Assembly (NCBI GenBank): GCA_002171155.1 | Contig: NHHF01000111.1 | Coordinates: 1,887-25,321, forward strand | Reading direction: 5' to 3' | Source: Betaproteobacteria bacterium TMED156 | GTDB taxonomy: Bacteria; Pseudomonadota; Gammaproteobacteria; Burkholderiales; Burkholderiaceae_A | DNA length: 23,435 nucleotides | Shown: piece after piece, positions 22,822 to 23,435 of the stretch | How the letters are laid out: each line of letters opens with the position of its first letter | How positions within the stretch are numbered: the first letter of the stretch is position 1 | Position numbers and translations under genes: made by a program | Notes under the pieces: generated by a model | Told to the model about the DNA's origin: nothing | What the model saw: only the letters and a program-made list of their open reading frames with translations | The model's database searches: none

Positions 22822-23435
22822 ATGAGTGAAAACAAACTATCGAAGTATTACAGAGCACCAAAACTGTATGTGCGTGTTCCAAGCCAGGGTGCATTTAATC
22901 CTGATATGGAATCATCAATGAGTGGTGAATTGGCTATCATGGCCATGACTGGTCGTGATGAAACCATGGCTAAAAACCCTGACGCATTACTTAATGGTGA
23001 AGCTGTTACGGCAATGATTAAAAGTTGCGTTCCAGGAATAAACGATCCTAGAGAAATACCAATCACTGATATTGACACTTTATTAATTGCTATTAAAATT
23101 GCAACCAATGGAGAAGAGCATGAAGTCAGTGCTAAATGTCCAAAGTGTAAAAACGAAGTGAGTGGTGTTGTTAACTTAAGAGACATTTTGCCAAGTGCTA
23201 AATTACTTGAAGCTGAATACCCTGTAAAACTAGATACAGGTGTAACTGTATACATTAAACCTTATACGTATTCTATGCAGACTGAAGCGGCATTGGCGGC
23301 ATTTGACGAAACAAAAACACTTCAAAATTTATCGCGAGAAAAAGAAATTAACTCAGAAAGCATGTCAATTTATAATAAAAGTTTTAGAAGAATGGCAGAC
23401 ATGAGTGTATCATTATTATCAAGAAGTATTGTAAA
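22822..23435 (+). CDS. 26: Baseplate hub protein (gp26-like), cut by window edge
   Basis: 204 codons are open from ATG 22822 to the edge; AGGAAA lies seven to eight bases upstream. In T4, gp26 acts in baseplate hub assembly (about 208 aa). Family-like features are a beta N-terminus (KLYVRVPSQGAF), MAMTGRDETMAKNPDALLNGE, the ISC-type segment AMIKSCVPGINDP, ITDIDTLLIAIKIATNG, a CPKC pair (Cys106/109) with NEVSGVVNLRDI, and a helical C-terminal half. It is divergent from the tape-measure gene across the shared promoter palindrome. This pairing of hub and tape-measure functions fits a baseplate/tail module continuing to the right. Orthology with T4 gp26 rather than another member of the T4_baseplate family is likely but not certain. 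Confidence 0.72.
   Translation, partial: MSENKLSKYYRAPKLYVRVPSQGAFNPDMESSMSGELAIMAMTGRDETMAKNPDALLNGEAVTAMIKSCVPGINDPREIPITDIDTLLIAIKIATNGEEHEVSAKCPKCKNEVSGVVNLRDILPSAKLLEAEYPVKLDTGVTVYIKPYTYSMQTEAALAAFDETKTLQNLSREKEINSESMSIYNKSFRRMADMSVSLLSRSIV

Noticed and set aside
1..23435. tRNA genes, integrase, attachment sites or IS elements
   Set aside because: No cloverleaf-compatible segment, transposase or recombinase motif was seen in any intergenic gap; gaps are at most about 140 bases.

Overview
This window is part of the virion-structure region of a large T4-like (myovirus) phage. The evidence is a set of recognisable T4 late-gene homologues: tail sheath gp18, neck/head-completion gp13, tail-completion gp15, major capsid gp23, scaffold gp22, prohead protease gp21, portal gp20, a tape-measure-like protein and a gp26-type baseplate hub protein. 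The DNA is AT-rich (about one third G+C by eye). The insert-rich structural proteins and the cargo genes (Nudix, radical SAM, zinc-finger HNH) resemble marine T4-like phages of cyanobacteria and SAR11. The low G+C and lack of photosynthesis genes favour a pelagiphage-like virus of a heterotroph, but the host is inference. No tRNA, rRNA, CRISPR array, IS element or integrase was seen.

Layout. Bases 1-2483 (-) hold a truncated gp18. A small HNH/zinc-finger gene (2614-2970, +) converges on a leftward block: dNMP kinase (gp1-like), an 86-aa unknown, gp13 and a 312-aa unknown (2967-5650, -). A rightward block (5735-10104, +) carries a gp14-like/neck structural protein, gp15, a Nudix hydrolase and a 223-aa unknown. 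The leftward capsid block (22724 down to 10101, -) reads tape measure, gp20, a 116-aa basic protein, radical SAM, a 66-aa protein, an acidic prohead-core protein, gp21, gp22, gp23, a strong hairpin, then a large fibre-like protein. At the right edge a gp26-like gene runs rightward off the window. There is no gene-free stretch over 300 bases; the longest gap is about 140 bases (16418-16559).

Regulation visible in the sequence. Twelve gene starts or leaders carry an NNTAAATA box, a relaxed form of the T4 late promoter TATAAATA, mostly before structural genes. Three non-structural starts (312-aa unknown, 86-aa/dNMP kinase pair, Nudix) instead carry TTGACA/TTGACT plus a -10 box at 16-17 bp, as for host sigma-70. 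Several promoters sit so close to the ATG that leaderless mRNAs are predicted. Two leaders (gp18 and the 116-aa protein) can form hairpins with 8-bp perfect stems and the same AGGTA pentaloop, a candidate shared translational operator. A 29-bp near-palindrome between tape measure and gp26 is two head-to-head late promoters sharing bases.

Together the genes supply capsid construction (portal, core, protease, scaffold, shell), neck and tail completion (gp13, gp14-like, gp15), and sheath, tape measure and baseplate hub. Small early-type genes for nucleotide metabolism sit between these modules. Compared with T4, the 20-21-22-23 order is kept, but 13, 14/15, 18 and 26/29 are reshuffled and inverted, and terminase genes 16/17 are not in the window.
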